DNA of 64,000 bases from the NCBI RefSeq assembly GCF_037023755.1, contig NZ_CP146100.1:1490501-1554500 (forward strand), in the 5' to 3' direction. Shown piece after piece: positions 43,632 to 53,687 of the stretch. The notes under the pieces are model-generated. The model was not told the DNA's origin, made no database searches, and was given only the letters and a program-made list of their open reading frames with translations. Position 1 is the first letter of the stretch. Each line of letters opens with the position of its first letter. The stretch is from Saccharopolyspora sp. SCSIO 74807. GTDB taxonomy: Bacteria > Actinomycetota > Actinomycetes > Mycobacteriales > Pseudonocardiaceae. The translations under genes were made by a program, and so were the position numbers.

Positions 43632-44896
43632 AGCTGGGTGTCGTCGGTGCGGGTGCCACCGGCCTGACCGCCGCGTTCGACGCGGTCAAGGCCGGCCACG
43701 ACGTGACCGTGCTGGAAGCCTCCGGCGAACTCGGCGGGCTCGCGGCCTCGATCGAGGTGGGCGGCACACCGCTGGAGCGGTTCTACCACCACAGCTTCAA
43801 GACCGACCGGGCGATGATCGAGCTGGTCGAGGAGCTCGGCCTGGGCGACAAGCTGCGCTTCCACTCCCCCGCCACCGGCGTCTACTACGGCGGGCGGACG
43901 CACCCGTTCGGCACACCGGCGGAAATGCTGCGGTTCCCCGAGTTCTCGCTGCTCGACCGCCTGCGGTTCGGGGCGAGCTCGGCGGCGCTCAAAGCGGTCC
44001 GCGACGGCTCCCGGTTCAACTCGGTGCGCGCGCTGGACTGGATGCGCCGCTGGGCCGGGCCCCGGGTCACCGAGACCATCTGGGAACCGCTGCTGACCGG
44101 CAAGTTCGGCGAGCGCGCAGGTGAGATCTCGATGGCCTGGCTGTGGGCGCGGATCCACTACCGCACGTTCGGCCTCGGCTACGTGCACGGCGGGTTCGAG
44201 CAGGTGTACCGGGCGCTGCTGGAGGCGGTGACCGCCCGCGGCGGGCGGGTCGAGTTCGGCAAACCGGTCAGCTCGATCAGCCAGCCCGACCTGGTGGCGG
44301 TGGGCACCGCCGACGGCGCCGAGTACGAGTTCGACCGGCTGGTCGTGACGGTTCCGCAGCCGGCGTTCGCCCGCGCCGCCGACCTCGAATCCGACGACGT
44401 GCTGTGGCGCAACCAGTACCTCGGCGCCACCTGCTTCGTGCTGGAGTGCGAGCGGAGCCTGATCCCGTACTACTGGCTGAACATCAACGACACCGAGTTC
44501 CCGTTCCTCGCCGTCGTCGAGCACACCCGGATGGTCGACCGCGCCGAGTACGGCGGGAAGCACGTGGTCTACGTCGGCAACTACGTGCCGCGCGACGACT
44601 GGCGGTTCACCACCGAGCCCGCCGAGCTGCTGGAGCGCTACATCCCGTGGCTGCGCAAGCTGAACCCGGACTTCGACGAGTCGTGGATCTCGAACTGGCA
44701 CTTCTCCAAGGCCGGTTTCGCGCAGCCGATCGTCACCCCGGAATACCGCTCGCTGATCCCCGCGCACGAAACCCCGATGCCCGGCGTCACGCTCGCCACC
44801 ATGTCCCAGATCTATCCGCAGGACCGCGGGCAGAGCTATGCGGTGCGGATGGCGCACGACGTCACCCGCCGCCTCGGGCTCGACCGCCCGTCGTGA
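43628..44896 (+). CDS. FAD-dependent oxidoreductase of the protoporphyrinogen oxidase/amine oxidase superfamily
   Basis: A 422-residue flavoprotein. N-terminal Rossmann motif KLGVVGAGATGLTAAF followed by VTVLEASGELGGLAAS; ERFYHHSFK is a flavin-side stretch. The C-terminal FAD motif is near TLATMSQIYPQDRGQSY. The ATG at 43628 overlaps the gtrA stop; four residues of a longer frame are less likely. It could oxidise a polyprenyl- or nucleotide-linked sugar or rearrange a ring, as Glf does, but it is not a Glf. The gene order GtrB-GtrA-oxidoreductase suggests a sugar modification pathway. Confidence 0.8.
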   Translation: MKLGVVGAGATGLTAAFDAVKAGHDVTVLEASGELGGLAASIEVGGTPLERFYHHSFKTDRAMIELVEELGLGDKLRFHSPATGVYYGGRTHPFGTPAEMLRFPEFSLLDRLRFGASSAALKAVRDGSRFNSVRALDWMRRWAGPRVTETIWEPLLTGKFGERAGEISMAWLWARIHYRTFGLGYVHGGFEQVYRALLEAVTARGGRVEFGKPVSSISQPDLVAVGTADGAEYEFDRLVVTVPQPAFARAADLESDDVLWRNQYLGATCFVLECERSLIPYYWLNINDTEFPFLAVVEHTRMVDRAEYGGKHVVYVGNYVPRDDWRFTTEPAELLERYIPWLRKLNPDFDESWISNWHFSKAGFAQPIVTPEYRSLIPAHETPMPGVTLATMSQIYPQDRGQSYAVRMAHDVTRRLGLDRPS

Positions 44897-45029
44897 GCAG
44901 GCAGCGGCGGTAGCGGGCGGAATCAGCGGCCCCGCCGCGCAGAACCGCTCAACGCCCGGGCCCGGAGGTGCGGCGCCCGCGCGGTGAGCGGTCGGCAAGG
45001 CGGTGCGGCCCGGAGGCGCTGGCCGCGGG

Positions 45030-45968
45030 TCAGCCGGCCAGCAGCTCCTCGGTGCTGGCGGTCACCCCGTCGGCAGCGGTCTGCCAGGGGGTGCCATCGG
45101 GCTGCAGGGTGAGCAGCACGACGATCTTGCCGTCCGCGATGCCCGTGGTGTGCATGGCTCGCCGGGTGAGGTCCACGTCGCCGTTCGCCGCGAACGGCCG
45201 CGCGCCGCCGCGGCTTTCCGCCGAAGCCGACGCCTTGGAGCGCTGGACCGGTTCCGAGGACAGCAGCTGCCCGGTGCGCGCGGGATCGTCGGAGTCGTTG
45301 CACTCCTGTCCCGGCGCGGGACCGTCGCCGAAGCCGGACCAGCCCTGCTTGGCCGCGTCCGCCTCGGGCGCGGCGCTGGGCAGCCCGAAGGACTGGTCGA
45401 AACCGTCCGCGGCGCACTTGGTGTGCTTGCCCAGGTTCGTCAGCACGAAGTCCCGGGTGCGGGCATCGGTCTTGTCCAGGACGTAGCGGTAGGTCTTGGC
45501 GATGTCGGAGGCGCTGGTGCCGGTGTAGCCCCAAACGCTCGACTGGTCGGCGGGCGGCGGCACGGTGTCCTGCAGCCCCATCTTGGCGACCGAGCGATCG
45601 ATGATCTCGGCGCCGCCGTTGCGCACCCAGAAATCGCTGGCCGCGTCGTCGTTGCTGGATCGCAGCATCGGCTGCAGCAGCAGCTTGTCCTCCTCGGGGA
45701 TCGGCTTGGCCTGGTCGAGGCGTTCCAGGTGGTCCACGGCGATGAGCAGCTTCACCACCGACGCGGCGCGGAACTTCCGGTGCTCGTCGTGCTTCGAACG
45801 GACCTTCCCGCCCGACTCGTCCATGACGACGTGGGCGGCGGTGGAGTTCGCGGGAAGTTCGGCGGCCGAGGCGACTCCCGGAGACGCCAGCAGTGCGAGG
45901 CCGACCGCCGCGGCACCGACGAAACGACCGAATTCCTTGGCATGTTTGAGGTTTCGAATACTGGCCAC
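45030..45968 (-). CDS. Secreted class A beta-lactamase-like protein
   Basis: A 312-residue protein. Signal peptide with cleavage after GVASA (residue ~35). The penicillin-binding-fold motifs are S70-x-x-K73 (SVVK), SNDD in the SDN place and KQG (AAKQGWSGFG). A Cys-containing insert rich in Ser and Asp (ECNDSDDPARTG) follows the KQG motif, and MHTTG and LTLQPDG end the domain. It shares these features with the tandem neighbour at 46081 and the cytoplasmic-looking protein at 5178. GTG start at 45968. It may be a carboxypeptidase-like or lactamase-like wall enzyme, or an inactive binder. No antibiotic resistance is claimed. Confidence 0.78.
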   Translation of the reverse strand: MASIRNLKHAKEFGRFVGAAAVGLALLASPGVASAAELPANSTAAHVVMDESGGKVRSKHDEHRKFRAASVVKLLIAVDHLERLDQAKPIPEEDKLLLQPMLRSSNDDAASDFWVRNGGAEIIDRSVAKMGLQDTVPPPADQSSVWGYTGTSASDIAKTYRYVLDKTDARTRDFVLTNLGKHTKCAADGFDQSFGLPSAAPEADAAKQGWSGFGDGPAPGQECNDSDDPARTGQLLSSEPVQRSKASASAESRGGARPFAANGDVDLTRRAMHTTGIADGKIVVLLTLQPDGTPWQTAADGVTASTEELLAG

Positions 45969-46080
45969 GAGCGGACCCTATGCCGCTACGCGGCCGAGTG
46001 GTCCACTTCGGACGGAAGATCGGGGATTCCCTTCGACAGCCCGGAAGAGATCGCAGAACCCCGGAGGCCCGCCGCGGAGA

Positions 46081-47040
46081 TCAGCTCTGCAGCAACTCGC
46101 CGGTGCGTTCGGACACCGCGTCGGCCGCGGTCTGCCAGGTGGTGCCGTCGGGTTGCAGCGTGAGCAGCACGACGATCTTGTCGTCGACGATGCCGGTGGT
46201 GTGCATGGCTCGCCGCGTCGTGTTCGGGTCCGCTGCCTGCTCCGCCGCGGCCGGGACGTCGTCCGCCGCGGTCGGGACGTCGTCCACCGGGGCCGGCGCG
46301 CGCACCGCCTGCCCCGCGAGATCGGCCAGTAGCTCACCGGTGCGGGCCGGATCGTCGGAGCCGTTGCACCTGCGGCCCGACGCGGGCGAGGCGCCGAAAC
46401 CGGACCAGCCCTGCTTGACCGCACCCACCTCGGGCGCGGCGCTGGGCAGGCCGAAGGACTGGTCGAAACCGTCGGCGGCGCAGGCGGTGTGCCGCCGCAG
46501 GTTCTCCAGCATGAAATCCCGAGTGCGGGGATCGGCCCCGTGCCTGATGTAGCGGTAGGTCGCGGCGACGTCCGAAGCGCTCATCCTGGTGTAGCCCCAG
46601 GTGGTTTCCTGGCCCGCCGGCGGCGGTTCGGTGTCCGACAAGCCGATCTTGTCCACCGCGCGTTCGATGATCTCGACCCCGCCGCCCTCCGCCCACAAGG
46701 CGGTGGCCACGTCGTCATTGCTGGAGCGCAACATCGGCTGCAGCAGCAACCGGTCGTCTTCGGTGATCGGCACGTCGGGATCGAGCCGTTCCAGGTGGTC
46801 CAGCGCGATGAGCAGCTTCACCACCGACGCGGCGCGGAACTTCAGGTGCTCGTTGTCCTGCGACTCGACCTCGCCGCTCGCGTCGTCCACCACGACGTGG
46901 CCCGCGGTCGAGCCGAGCGGGAAATCCGCCGACCACGCGAGGCAGGAAACTCCGAGGAACGCGGCGCAGCCCACCGCTGCGCTCACCGCCAGCACCGGTC
47001 TGCGCCGCGATCGGACACCGGCCTTCTGCACTGCGCACAT
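46081..47040 (-). CDS. Secreted class A beta-lactamase-like protein, tandem paralogue
   Basis: A 319-residue paralogue of the preceding gene. The ATG at 47040 (MCAVQKAG) gives an N-terminal basic region plus hydrophobic segment (AVSAAVGCAAFLGVSCLAW); a lipobox-like LGVSC is possible. Motifs: SVVK, SSNDD, VKQGWSGFG, MHTTG. After KQG is a linker with repeated DDVPTAADDVPAAA, longer than in the neighbour. The ribosome site is weak. The pair is transcribed toward 45030 with a 112-bp gap, so the genes are in tandem but perhaps not one operon. Confidence 0.75.
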   Translation of the reverse strand: MCAVQKAGVRSRRRPVLAVSAAVGCAAFLGVSCLAWSADFPLGSTAGHVVVDDASGEVESQDNEHLKFRAASVVKLLIALDHLERLDPDVPITEDDRLLLQPMLRSSNDDVATALWAEGGGVEIIERAVDKIGLSDTEPPPAGQETTWGYTRMSASDVAATYRYIRHGADPRTRDFMLENLRRHTACAADGFDQSFGLPSAAPEVGAVKQGWSGFGASPASGRRCNGSDDPARTGELLADLAGQAVRAPAPVDDVPTAADDVPAAAEQAADPNTTRRAMHTTGIVDDKIVVLLTLQPDGTTWQTAADAVSERTGELLQS

Positions 47041-47125
47041 GCCGGTGAGACTACGAACGGAGCGGGCGAAAAGGTCGTCCTTGCGGCGACAACCGGGAGG
47101 ACCCCGCGGCAACCCGCGAAAAGCA

Positions 47126-47160
47126 GAACGCTCGACCGGGAAAACCCCGGTCGAGCGTTC
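47126..47160 (-). terminator. Intrinsic terminator of the glf-glfT2-PAP2-ubiA operon
   Basis: A perfect 15-bp stem (47126-47140 with 47146-47160), loop AAAAC. Read on the minus strand it is followed by a TTTT stretch (complement of 47119-47122). It lies 20 nt past the ubiA stop. Confidence 0.85.
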
Positions 47161-47179
47161 GCGTACTTCCGCCGGCGGT

Positions 47180-48349
47180 TTACAGGTAGTACGCCAGGAA
47201 CAGGCAACCCGCGAGGCAGGCGCCCAGGACCAGCAGGACCTTGTCCTTGAGCGCGACCTCTTCCGGCTCGCCCGCGACGCCCTTGTCCACGTCCACCGCG
47301 TACCGCAGGATCGCGATCACCATCGGGATGATCGAGATGATGCCCCAGCGGGACTGCTCGATCGCGCGGATATCGTAGGCCCACAGGCAGTAGTTCATGA
47401 TCGTGATCGCCGCCGAGATGGCCCAGACGAACCGCAGGTACGACGGCGAGTACGCCTTCAGCGACTTGCGGATCTTCGCGCCGGTCTCGGCGGCCAGCTT
47501 CACCTCGGCGTAGCGCTTGCCCGCCACCATGAACAGCGAGCCGAACGCCACCACCAGGTAGAACCACTGGGTGATGACCAGCCCGGCCGCGGCACCACCG
47601 GCGACCGCGCGCAGCAGGAAGCCGGAGGCGACGATGCACAGGTCGATCACCGGCTGGTGCTTGAGCCCGAAGCAGTAGCCCAGCTGCACCCCGATGTAGA
47701 CCGCCATCACCGTCAGCAGGCCCATGCTGACCACGCCCGAGATCACCAGCGAGCCACCCAGCAGCAGCCCGCACACCAGGTACGCGACCGGCAGCGGGAT
47801 CAGACCGGCCGCGATCGGCCGGTTCCGCTTGGTCGGGTGCTGGCGGTCGGACTCCACGTCGATGGCGTCGTTGATGAAGTAGATGCCCGAAGCGGCCATC
47901 GAGAACACCACGAACGCCAGCGCCGCGTCGGCGAGGATCGTCGGGTCCCACAGCGCGCCCGCGGTGAACGGGGCGGCCAGCACCAGGACGTTCTTCACCC
48001 ACTGCTTCGGCCGCAGCTCCTTGATCAGGCCGCTGATCAGGCCGCCGACGGTGCCCGCCTTCGCGGTCACCTTCGCGTGGTAGGCGTCCGAGGACTTGTC
48101 CTTGTCGTCCTCGGCCTGCTCGGTGGTCTCCTCCAGCACGGCGGCGCTGCCGCCGGCCTCCGAGCCGATGGAGCCGTCCGCGTCGGCCTCGACCTCTTCG
48201 CGCGCGGCCTGCTCGCCGTCGGTCTCCGTCACGACCTGGCCGTTCTCGCCAGCGTCCTCGTGCGCGGCCGCGACACCGTTCGTCCCGGCGGCGCCGGAAT
48301 CGGTTTCGGGTTCGCTGACGGTCGCGCCGCTCTCGTTCTTGTCAGCCAC
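47180..48349 (-). CDS. ubiA: Decaprenyl-phosphate phosphoribosyltransferase (DPPR synthase, UbiA family)
   Basis: A 389-residue UbiA prenyltransferase-fold membrane protein with an unusual acidic N-terminal extension of ~90 residues rich in Glu, Asp, Ala and Gly before the first helix (LRPKQWVKNVLVLAAPFTAG). First Asp-rich motif NDAIDVESDRQHP; second region DLCIVASGFLLRA; about eight to nine helices. The core matches Rv3806c. It transfers 5-phosphoribose from PRPP to decaprenyl phosphate, the first step to the DprE substrate. GTG at 48349 with GGAGGAACC; the stop of the PAP2 gene overlaps it by 8 nt. Confidence 0.9.
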   Translation of the reverse strand: MADKNESGATVSEPETDSGAAGTNGVAAAHEDAGENGQVVTETDGEQAAREEVEADADGSIGSEAGGSAAVLEETTEQAEDDKDKSSDAYHAKVTAKAGTVGGLISGLIKELRPKQWVKNVLVLAAPFTAGALWDPTILADAALAFVVFSMAASGIYFINDAIDVESDRQHPTKRNRPIAAGLIPLPVAYLVCGLLLGGSLVISGVVSMGLLTVMAVYIGVQLGYCFGLKHQPVIDLCIVASGFLLRAVAGGAAAGLVITQWFYLVVAFGSLFMVAGKRYAEVKLAAETGAKIRKSLKAYSPSYLRFVWAISAAITIMNYCLWAYDIRAIEQSRWGIISIIPMVIAILRYAVDVDKGVAGEPEEVALKDKVLLVLGACLAGCLFLAYYL

Positions 48350-48938
48350 GGTTCCTCCGCCGTCTCATGAACCGCCGCACGCCCAGCGCCACGGCACCGC
48401 CGAGCGCCGAGCCGGCGAGAACATCGCTCGGGTAATGCACCCCCAGCACCATCCGGCTGACCATCATCGGCGGCACCAGCGCCGGGGTCAGCCGCTTGCC
48501 GACCAGGCCGCCGTAGAGCACGGCGGCGGTCGTGGTCGACGTCGCGTGCGAGGACGGGAAGCTGAGCTTGCTCGGCGTCCCGACCAGCACCTTCACCTGC
48601 GGGTCTCCCGGGCGGCTGCGCCGCACGACCCGCTTGACCGCGATCGAGGCGCCGTGCGCGGCGGCCACCCCGGCCGCGGCCGTCACCCACTGGCCGCGGC
48701 GCTTGCGGTCCACCACGGCGCCCAGGGCGCCGATCGCCAGCCAACCGGCCGCGTGCTCGCCGAACAGCGACATCGCCTTGGCCGCCTTGACCACCGGCGG
48801 CTTGGCCAGCGTGCCCTGCACCTTGCGCAGGGCGAGGGTCTCGTTGGTGACCTCCGGCATCGGTTCGTCCGTGCCGGGAATGAACTCCTGCTCCGCGGCG
48901 CCGGTCGCGCCTGGTTTCGTCGTCGGTTCAGCAGTCAC
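48342..48938 (-). CDS. PAP2-family phosphatase (decaprenyl-5-phosphoribose phosphatase candidate)
   Basis: A 198-residue membrane phosphatase with the three PAP2 motifs: KRVVRRSRP, FPSSHATS and SRMVLGVHYPSD, including both catalytic His residues. It occupies the place of Rv3807c, proposed to remove the 5-phosphate of decaprenyl-phosphoribose before DprE1 acts. A polar N-terminus of ~40 residues precedes the first helix; the C-terminus is very basic. GTG start; the gene overlaps ubiA at its 3' end. Confidence 0.87.
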   Translation of the reverse strand: MTAEPTTKPGATGAAEQEFIPGTDEPMPEVTNETLALRKVQGTLAKPPVVKAAKAMSLFGEHAAGWLAIGALGAVVDRKRRGQWVTAAAGVAAAHGASIAVKRVVRRSRPGDPQVKVLVGTPSKLSFPSSHATSTTTAAVLYGGLVGKRLTPALVPPMMVSRMVLGVHYPSDVLAGSALGGAVALGVRRFMRRRRNRG

Positions 48939-48983
48939 TTCGTCTCCGGGGTCGGGGCAGGATGGTCTGCAGCGGGGGCGTGC

Positions 48984-50972
48984 TCACGTCTCGTCGAAGA
49001 CCTGCTTCCAGGACTCCGGGCTGGTCAGCTCGGGCAGCGCCGCGCGGTAGCGCTCGCGCAGCCGCGGCCATTCCTGGGCCAGCCTGCGGTAGTTCGCCAA
49101 CGCGCGGAACCCGAGCCTGCGGAACTCCTCCGGGTCGCGGCGCCGGAACGCCACCCCGCTGCCGTCGGCGTTGGACACCGTCGCGCTGTCCAGCGCCCCG
49201 AGCAGGAACCAGCGGGCGCTGTCCGCGGGGATGTTCAGCTGCGGGCGCTCGCCCGCTTCGCGCTCCGGATCCTTCAGGTTGTGCAGCAGCGCCTTGGAGG
49301 CGCGCGCGGCGATCACGGCCGGGTTCACCGGCGGCTTCAGCAGGCCCTCGGCCATGATCGGGTCCGCGGACGGCGGCGGGAACTCCCGCGCCGACGGCAG
49401 CGTCTTCGCGTCGTCGTAGTGCTTGCGCAGCTCGACCACCTCGGGCCGGGCGGTGCGCAGCGAGCGGAACAACTCGTCCGGACCGGACAGGAAGTCCTCG
49501 ATCGCCTTCTGCTGCACCGCGACCGTGGAGTACTCCATGGACAGCAGGTGCCGCAGGGTCAGCTTCAGGCCCTGCTTGACCAGGACCTGGCGCACCTCTT
49601 CCGGGCTGTGCAGCGCGGCCATGATCAGCCGGTTGCGGGTGTGGAAGTAGGCCGTCCAGTCGGTGGCGTCGTTCTTGTCCGTCCACGGCATGTGCCACAC
49701 CGCCGCGCCCGGCAGCGTCACCGTCGGGTAGCCGCGCGCGGCCGCGCGGATCGAGTACTCCGCGTCGTCCATCTTGATGAACAGCGGCAGCGGCAGCCCG
49801 GTGTTCTCCACGACCTCACGCGGGAACAGGCACATCCACCAGCCGTTGTAGTTCGCGTCGATCCGCTTGTGCAGCTTCTTGCTCTTGCGCAGCGGGGTCT
49901 TCGCGAAGTCGTAGTCGGTGACCGCGCCCGGCGCGGCCCGCCAGATGCCCGCGCCGACGTCGACGACCTCGCCCATGGTGTGCAGCCGGGACCGGGCCTG
50001 CAGGTTGAGCATGTGCCCGCCGACGATCACCGGCTGGGTCGCGGCGCGGGCGAAGGCGTTCGCGCGCAGCACGCCGTCCGGTTCCAGCGCGATGTCGTCG
50101 TCGAGCAGCAGCACCTGCTCCGCGTCGGAGTTGTGCACGCCCTCGTACATCACGCGGGTGAAGCCGCCGGAGCCGCCGAGGTTGGCCTGCTCGATCACCT
50201 GCAGCTTCTCGCCGAGCCGCTCGGCGGCCAGCTCGAAGCCCTCGGTGTCGCGGATCTTCTGCCCGCCCTGGTCGGCGACGACGACCTTCTCCACCACGTC
50301 CAGCACCTGCGGGTCCTCACCCAGGGTCTGCAACGCGACGACGCAGTCCTGCGGGCGGATCGTGGTGGTGCCGACGACGACCTTCTGCTTGGGCAGCTCG
50401 ACGTCGGTGGTCCAGGCCGCCTCGTCGATCTCCAGCGCGGTGTCGTTGGTGAACACGTCGAACCAGATCCAGCCGCCGTCCTCGAACGGCTGCATCGCGA
50501 CCCGGAACTCCAGGTAGGTCCAGGCCTTCCCGCTGGACACCGGCGCACCTTCCAGGTGCACGCTGTCGCCGTTCGGCTTCGAGCGGTAGACGTCGAGCCG
50601 GCCCGCGCCCTTGACCTTCAGCCGCAGGACCACCTCGTCGACCTTCGTCCAGCGCTTCCAGTAGCTGGCCGGGAAGGCGTTGAAGTAGGACGCCAGCGAG
50701 ATCTTGTTGTGCGCGGGCACCTTGATCGACCGGCGGGACGACACGGTGGTCGTGCCGACCTGCGGCTCGTCGATGTAGAGCGCGCGCACGTCCAGCGGGT
50801 CCTCGCCGCGCGGGAACACCACGCGCTGCAGCACCTGCTCCGGCGCCACCTTGCGGCGGCCGCCGGAGCGGACCGAGGTCACGTCGCTGAGCTTGCTCTC
50901 GCCCTCGGTGGCTTGGCCGGTCCCGGCGGGCTGCGCGGCAGCCCCGGACGCGGCGGGGGTCCGGTCGGTCAC
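48984..50972 (-). CDS. glfT2: Galactofuranosyltransferase GlfT2
   Basis: A 662-residue bifunctional polymerase that extends galactan with alternating beta-1,5 and beta-1,6 galactofuranose. The N-terminal beta-domain (residues ~45-200) precedes the GT-A domain (VVALQTLG..., LLLDDDIALEPDG metal site), FIKMDDAEYSIRA as acidic pair, NYNGWWMCLFP and AVWHMPW. The C-terminal helical domain follows. The N-terminal tail is longer and Ala/Gly-rich. GTG at 50972 is one base past the glf stop (TGA-C-GTG), so the two are coupled. The counterpart is Rv3808c. Confidence 0.93.
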   Translation of the reverse strand: MTDRTPAASGAAAQPAGTGQATEGESKLSDVTSVRSGGRRKVAPEQVLQRVVFPRGEDPLDVRALYIDEPQVGTTTVSSRRSIKVPAHNKISLASYFNAFPASYWKRWTKVDEVVLRLKVKGAGRLDVYRSKPNGDSVHLEGAPVSSGKAWTYLEFRVAMQPFEDGGWIWFDVFTNDTALEIDEAAWTTDVELPKQKVVVGTTTIRPQDCVVALQTLGEDPQVLDVVEKVVVADQGGQKIRDTEGFELAAERLGEKLQVIEQANLGGSGGFTRVMYEGVHNSDAEQVLLLDDDIALEPDGVLRANAFARAATQPVIVGGHMLNLQARSRLHTMGEVVDVGAGIWRAAPGAVTDYDFAKTPLRKSKKLHKRIDANYNGWWMCLFPREVVENTGLPLPLFIKMDDAEYSIRAAARGYPTVTLPGAAVWHMPWTDKNDATDWTAYFHTRNRLIMAALHSPEEVRQVLVKQGLKLTLRHLLSMEYSTVAVQQKAIEDFLSGPDELFRSLRTARPEVVELRKHYDDAKTLPSAREFPPPSADPIMAEGLLKPPVNPAVIAARASKALLHNLKDPEREAGERPQLNIPADSARWFLLGALDSATVSNADGSGVAFRRRDPEEFRRLGFRALANYRRLAQEWPRLRERYRAALPELTSPESWKQVFDET

Positions 50973-50973
50973 G

Positions 50974-52344
<1,371 letters not shown>

Positions 52345-52441
52345 TCAATATCGCTCCGGTCGGCGACCCGCTCGGCGAGTCGGATTCGGTAGCATCGTCG
52401 CCGCCCGCGAGCAGCCCTTGACCGGGAAGGTGATCGAAAGC

Positions 52442-53680
52442 GTGACTCGGGTACGCGACGGCAGGTACCTGCTGGTCACGGCGATAGTCCTGGAAGTGCT
52501 CGCGATCTGGTTCGTGCACTGGATCGACACCCGCGGATACATGGACACCGAGATTTACCGGCTCGGTGCCCGAGCGTGGCTGAACGGTTACGAGATCTAC
52601 AGCGGCGATCTCACTCCGGAAAGTCCGGACAGCAGCACGCTGCCGTTCATCTACCCGCCTTTCGCGGCGATCGTGTTCAGCCCCCTGATGGCGCTGTCCG
52701 AGGACGGCGCGGTGGTCGCGGTCGCGATCCTGTCGCACTTGTCGATCCTCGTCACCGCGTATTCGCTGGCGCGCTCCTCGCCGTATTCGGCCCCGCGCGC
52801 GGGATTGGTCGCGGTGGGCACCGCGGTGCTGCTGCCGTTCATCACGTTGATCGAACCGGCCCGGGACACGATCAACTACGGGCAGATCAACCTGGTGCTG
52901 ATGGCGCTGGTCGCCGCGGACTGCCTGCTGCCGCGCACCCGCTGGCCGCGCGGGCTGCTGGTCGGGATCGCGGCGGCCGTCAAGCTCACCCCGCTCGGGT
53001 TCCTGCTGCTGTTCCTGCTGCGCAAGGACTTCCGGGCGTTGTCCATCTCGGCGTGCACGTTCGCCGCGACGGTGCTGGTGGGGTTGCTGGCCGCGCCGAA
53101 CGACTCGGCGGACTGGTGGCTCAGCGAGATGTGGTCCACCGGCGAGGACATGGGCGCGGTCTACGCGGGCAACCTGACGCTGCGCAGCCTGCTGGCCAAG
53201 CAGGACATCACCGGCGGTGCGCTGGACGGGCTGTGGATCGGCGGCTCGGTGCTGCTGCTGGTGCTGGCCGTGCTCGGAATGCGCTACGCGCTGACCACGC
53301 GCAACACCCCGCTGGCACTGATGATCAACGCGATCCTGGTGCTGCTGATCTCGCCGATCTCCTGGTCGCACCACTGGGTCTGGGCGGCGCCGACGCTGGC
53401 CCTGCTGTTCGCGATGGCGCTGCGGCACCGCTGGTACGGAGTGCAGCTGTCGGTGCTGTTCGCGACGCTGGTGGTGCTGATCGGGCCGCAGTGGTACTTG
53501 CCCTACACCGACGACAAGGAACTGAACTGGACGTTCTCGCAGCAGGTGGTCGGCAACGCCTACACGCTGTTCGGCATCGGTTTCCTGATCGCCGCAACGG
53601 TCGCGTTCTTCCTGCACCGCGATCGCGCGGCCACCCCGGCTCGGCCCGAGCCCGCCGCCGTGGCGGGCCCGGGAAGTTGA
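52442..53680 (+). CDS. GT87-like GT-C membrane glycosyltransferase
   Basis: A ~412-residue protein with about ten membrane helices. The N-terminal outer loop has the acidic motif RGYMDTEIYRLGARAWLNG and FIYPPFAAIVFSP, the pattern of the GT87 polyprenyl-phosphate-dependent mannosyltransferases; AftC-type arabinosyltransferases share this fold. Later NYGQINLVLMAL, AAAVKLTPLGF and PISWSHHWVW fit the family. The start is uncertain: GTG 52442 (VTRVRDGRY) fits the first helix; GTG 52430 and TTG 52418 are alternatives, all after a TAGCAT at 52390. Divergent from glf, it may finish arabinan or lipoglycan chains. Confidence 0.75.
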   Translation: MTRVRDGRYLLVTAIVLEVLAIWFVHWIDTRGYMDTEIYRLGARAWLNGYEIYSGDLTPESPDSSTLPFIYPPFAAIVFSPLMALSEDGAVVAVAILSHLSILVTAYSLARSSPYSAPRAGLVAVGTAVLLPFITLIEPARDTINYGQINLVLMALVAADCLLPRTRWPRGLLVGIAAAVKLTPLGFLLLFLLRKDFRALSISACTFAATVLVGLLAAPNDSADWWLSEMWSTGEDMGAVYAGNLTLRSLLAKQDITGGALDGLWIGGSVLLLVLAVLGMRYALTTRNTPLALMINAILVLLISPISWSHHWVWAAPTLALLFAMALRHRWYGVQLSVLFATLVVLIGPQWYLPYTDDKELNWTFSQQVVGNAYTLFGIGFLIAATVAFFLHRDRAATPARPEPAAVAGPGS

Positions 53681-53687
53681 TCCGCGG

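Noticed and set aside
45030-47040. Tandem beta-lactamase-like genes considered as an antibiotic resistance locus
   Set aside because: KTG is replaced by KQG, there is no adjacent regulator of the AmpR or BlaI type, and a third paralogue lacks a signal peptide; a lactamase role cannot be supported.
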